Shown here piece after piece: positions 4,803-5,687 of a stretch of 5,687 nt of DNA. Made by a program: the position numbers and the translations under genes. The notes beneath the pieces are model-generated. The model worked only from the letters and a program-made list of their open reading frames with translations, was not told the DNA's origin and did not search any database. Origin of the DNA: Bacteroidota bacterium (GTDB lineage Bacteria; Bacteroidota; Bacteroidia; Chitinophagales; Saprospiraceae); assembly GCA_024280135.1 (NCBI GenBank), contig JAJRQS010000033.1:1-5687 (forward strand), written 5' to 3'. The first letter of the stretch is position 1. Every line of letters starts with the position of its first letter.

Positions 4803-5687
4803 TTATGAAACAGGCGCATCCCAACCCATCGTCCGTTTTATCGCTTTTTTCCAGCCCGCATAAAGTTTTGTTCTTGTCTCGTCCTCCATTTTGGGTTCAA
4901 ATCGCCGGTCAATTATTTTATTAGCTAAAATATCTTCTTTCTTCCAAAGTCCAATCGCAATTCCAGCCAAATAGGCAGCACCCAAAGCAGTAGATTCTAC
5001 ATTTTTTGGACGTTCGATTGGGGTGTTTAGGATGTCCGCTTGAAATTGCATTAGAACGTTGTTTGCGCAAGCACCTCCATCTACTTTCAATGTCAAAAGT
5101 GGTGTTTGGGAGTCTTCTTGCATGGCATCAATTAGGTCTTTTGTCTGATAAGCAAGTGATTGTAAAGTTGCTTTTACCAAATGATTTCTACCCGTATCTC
5201 GAGTCAAACCAAAAATAGCTCCCTTGGCATACATGTCCCAATAAGGTGCACCTAGCCCAGCAAAAGCGGGTACCACATAAACAGGATTGTCACCGGTGAC
5301 TTCTTGCGAAATGGCTTCACTGTCTTTGGCATGTTCTAACAGTCCAAGCCCATCTCGCAACCATTGAATCGCTGCTCCTGCAATAAAAACACTCCCTTCT
5401 AATGCGTAATAAACTTGGTCATCAATCCCCCAAGCAATCGTGGTCAATAGGCCATTTTGCGAAAGCTGCATCTCCGTACCCGTGTTCATCAAAAGGAAGC
5501 ATCCCGTTCCATATGTGTTTTTGGCTTCGCCTTTATTGAAACAAGATTGCCCAAATAGTGCTGCTTGTTGGTCTCCAGCTATTCCGGCAATCGGGATACG
5601 GTGTCCATCTACCATATAATTTCCAAAGTGATAACTAGAAGGCTTGGCATCGGGCAATACGCTCCTAGGAATATTTAATTCTTGTAA
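4803..5687 (-). CDS. glpK: Glycerol kinase GlpK, C-terminal part, N-terminus outside window
   Basis: The frame is open from the right edge to a TAA at 4803 and encodes 294 residues, about 60 percent of a typical 495-500 aa glycerol kinase. It phosphorylates glycerol to sn-glycerol 3-phosphate with ATP in the cytoplasm. The visible part starts [13 protein letters not shown], matching the family just before the second actin-like domain. Key motifs, in window-fragment numbering, are [12 protein letters not shown] (36-47), [16 protein letters not shown] (55-70), [17 protein letters not shown] (96-112), GLGAPYWD (144-151), the FGGY signature [15 protein letters not shown] (156-170), the nucleotide-binding VDGGACANN (202-210), and the C-terminal [16 protein letters not shown]. 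The TTG at 5657 is an internal leucine, not a start. It converges on the Rrf2 gene and has no evident link to nos. Confidence 0.97.
   Translation of the reverse strand, partial: LQELNIPRSVLPDAKPSSYHFGNYMVDGHRIPIAGIAGDQQAALFGQSCFNKGEAKNTYGTGCFLLMNTGTEMQLSQNGLLTTIAWGIDDQVYYALEGSVFIAGAAIQWLRDGLGLLEHAKDSEAISQEVTGDNPVYVVPAFAGLGAPYWDMYAKGAIFGLTRDTGRNHLVKATLQSLAYQTKDLIDAMQEDSQTPLLTLKVDGGACANNVLMQFQADILNTPIERPKNVESTALGAAYLAGIAIGLWKKEDILANKIIDRRFEPKMEDETRTKLYAGWKKAIKRTMGWDAPVS

Noticed and set aside
5006..5218. Plus-strand open frame inside glpK
   Set aside because: It is antisense to strongly conserved glycerol kinase motifs.
1..5687. tRNA, rRNA, CRISPR array, insertion sequence or phage genes
   Set aside because: No repeat-spacer pattern, transposase motif, terminal inverted repeats or tRNA-like cloverleaf was seen by reading both strands.

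Overview
The window looks like chromosomal DNA of a member of the Bacteroidota. The gene starts have A/T-rich leaders without clear Shine-Dalgarno sequences. One start is preceded by a perfect TAnnTTTG -7 box. Short lipoprotein signal peptides are abundant, and the nitrous oxide reductase is of the Sec-dependent clade II type common in this phylum. Genus cannot be decided from the sequence.

Layout. The left two thirds (about 1-3485) is a minus-strand nitrous oxide respiration (nos) gene set, read from right to left: a FAS1/fasciclin-domain lipoprotein (3485-2907), a monohaem cytochrome c lipoprotein (2857-2369), the catalytic subunit nosZ (2339-363), a strong intrinsic terminator (334-303), and the start of a membrane protein that runs off the left edge (284-1). 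That last gene resembles the uncharacterised membrane proteins found just after nosZ in clade II nos clusters. The cluster presumably continues to the left, outside the window, with maturation genes.

A divergent intergenic region (3486-3671) contains several dyads and a clear plus-strand -7 promoter box. To its right, on the plus strand, lie a YceI-like lipoprotein (3672-4331) and, two bases later, an Rrf2-family regulator with three cysteines placed for an iron-sulfur cluster (4334-4756). A convergent gap of 46 bp follows, then the C-terminal 60 percent of glycerol kinase glpK on the minus strand (5687-4803), which is cut by the right edge and unrelated to nos.

How the parts may work together (inference). 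The cytochrome c would pass electrons to the CuA centre of NosZ, and NosZ reduces N2O to N2 at its CuZ site. Both carry lipoprotein signals, so the final electron transfer step may be membrane-tethered. The Rrf2 protein is the best candidate for a redox-, NO- or Fe-S-responsive regulator of the divergent nos operon, and possibly of its own operon, acting on the dyads between them. The terminator after nosZ would make NosZ and its upstream partners more abundant than the downstream maturation proteins. The FAS1 and YceI-like lipoproteins have no assigned role in N2O reduction and are the least explained parts of the locus.
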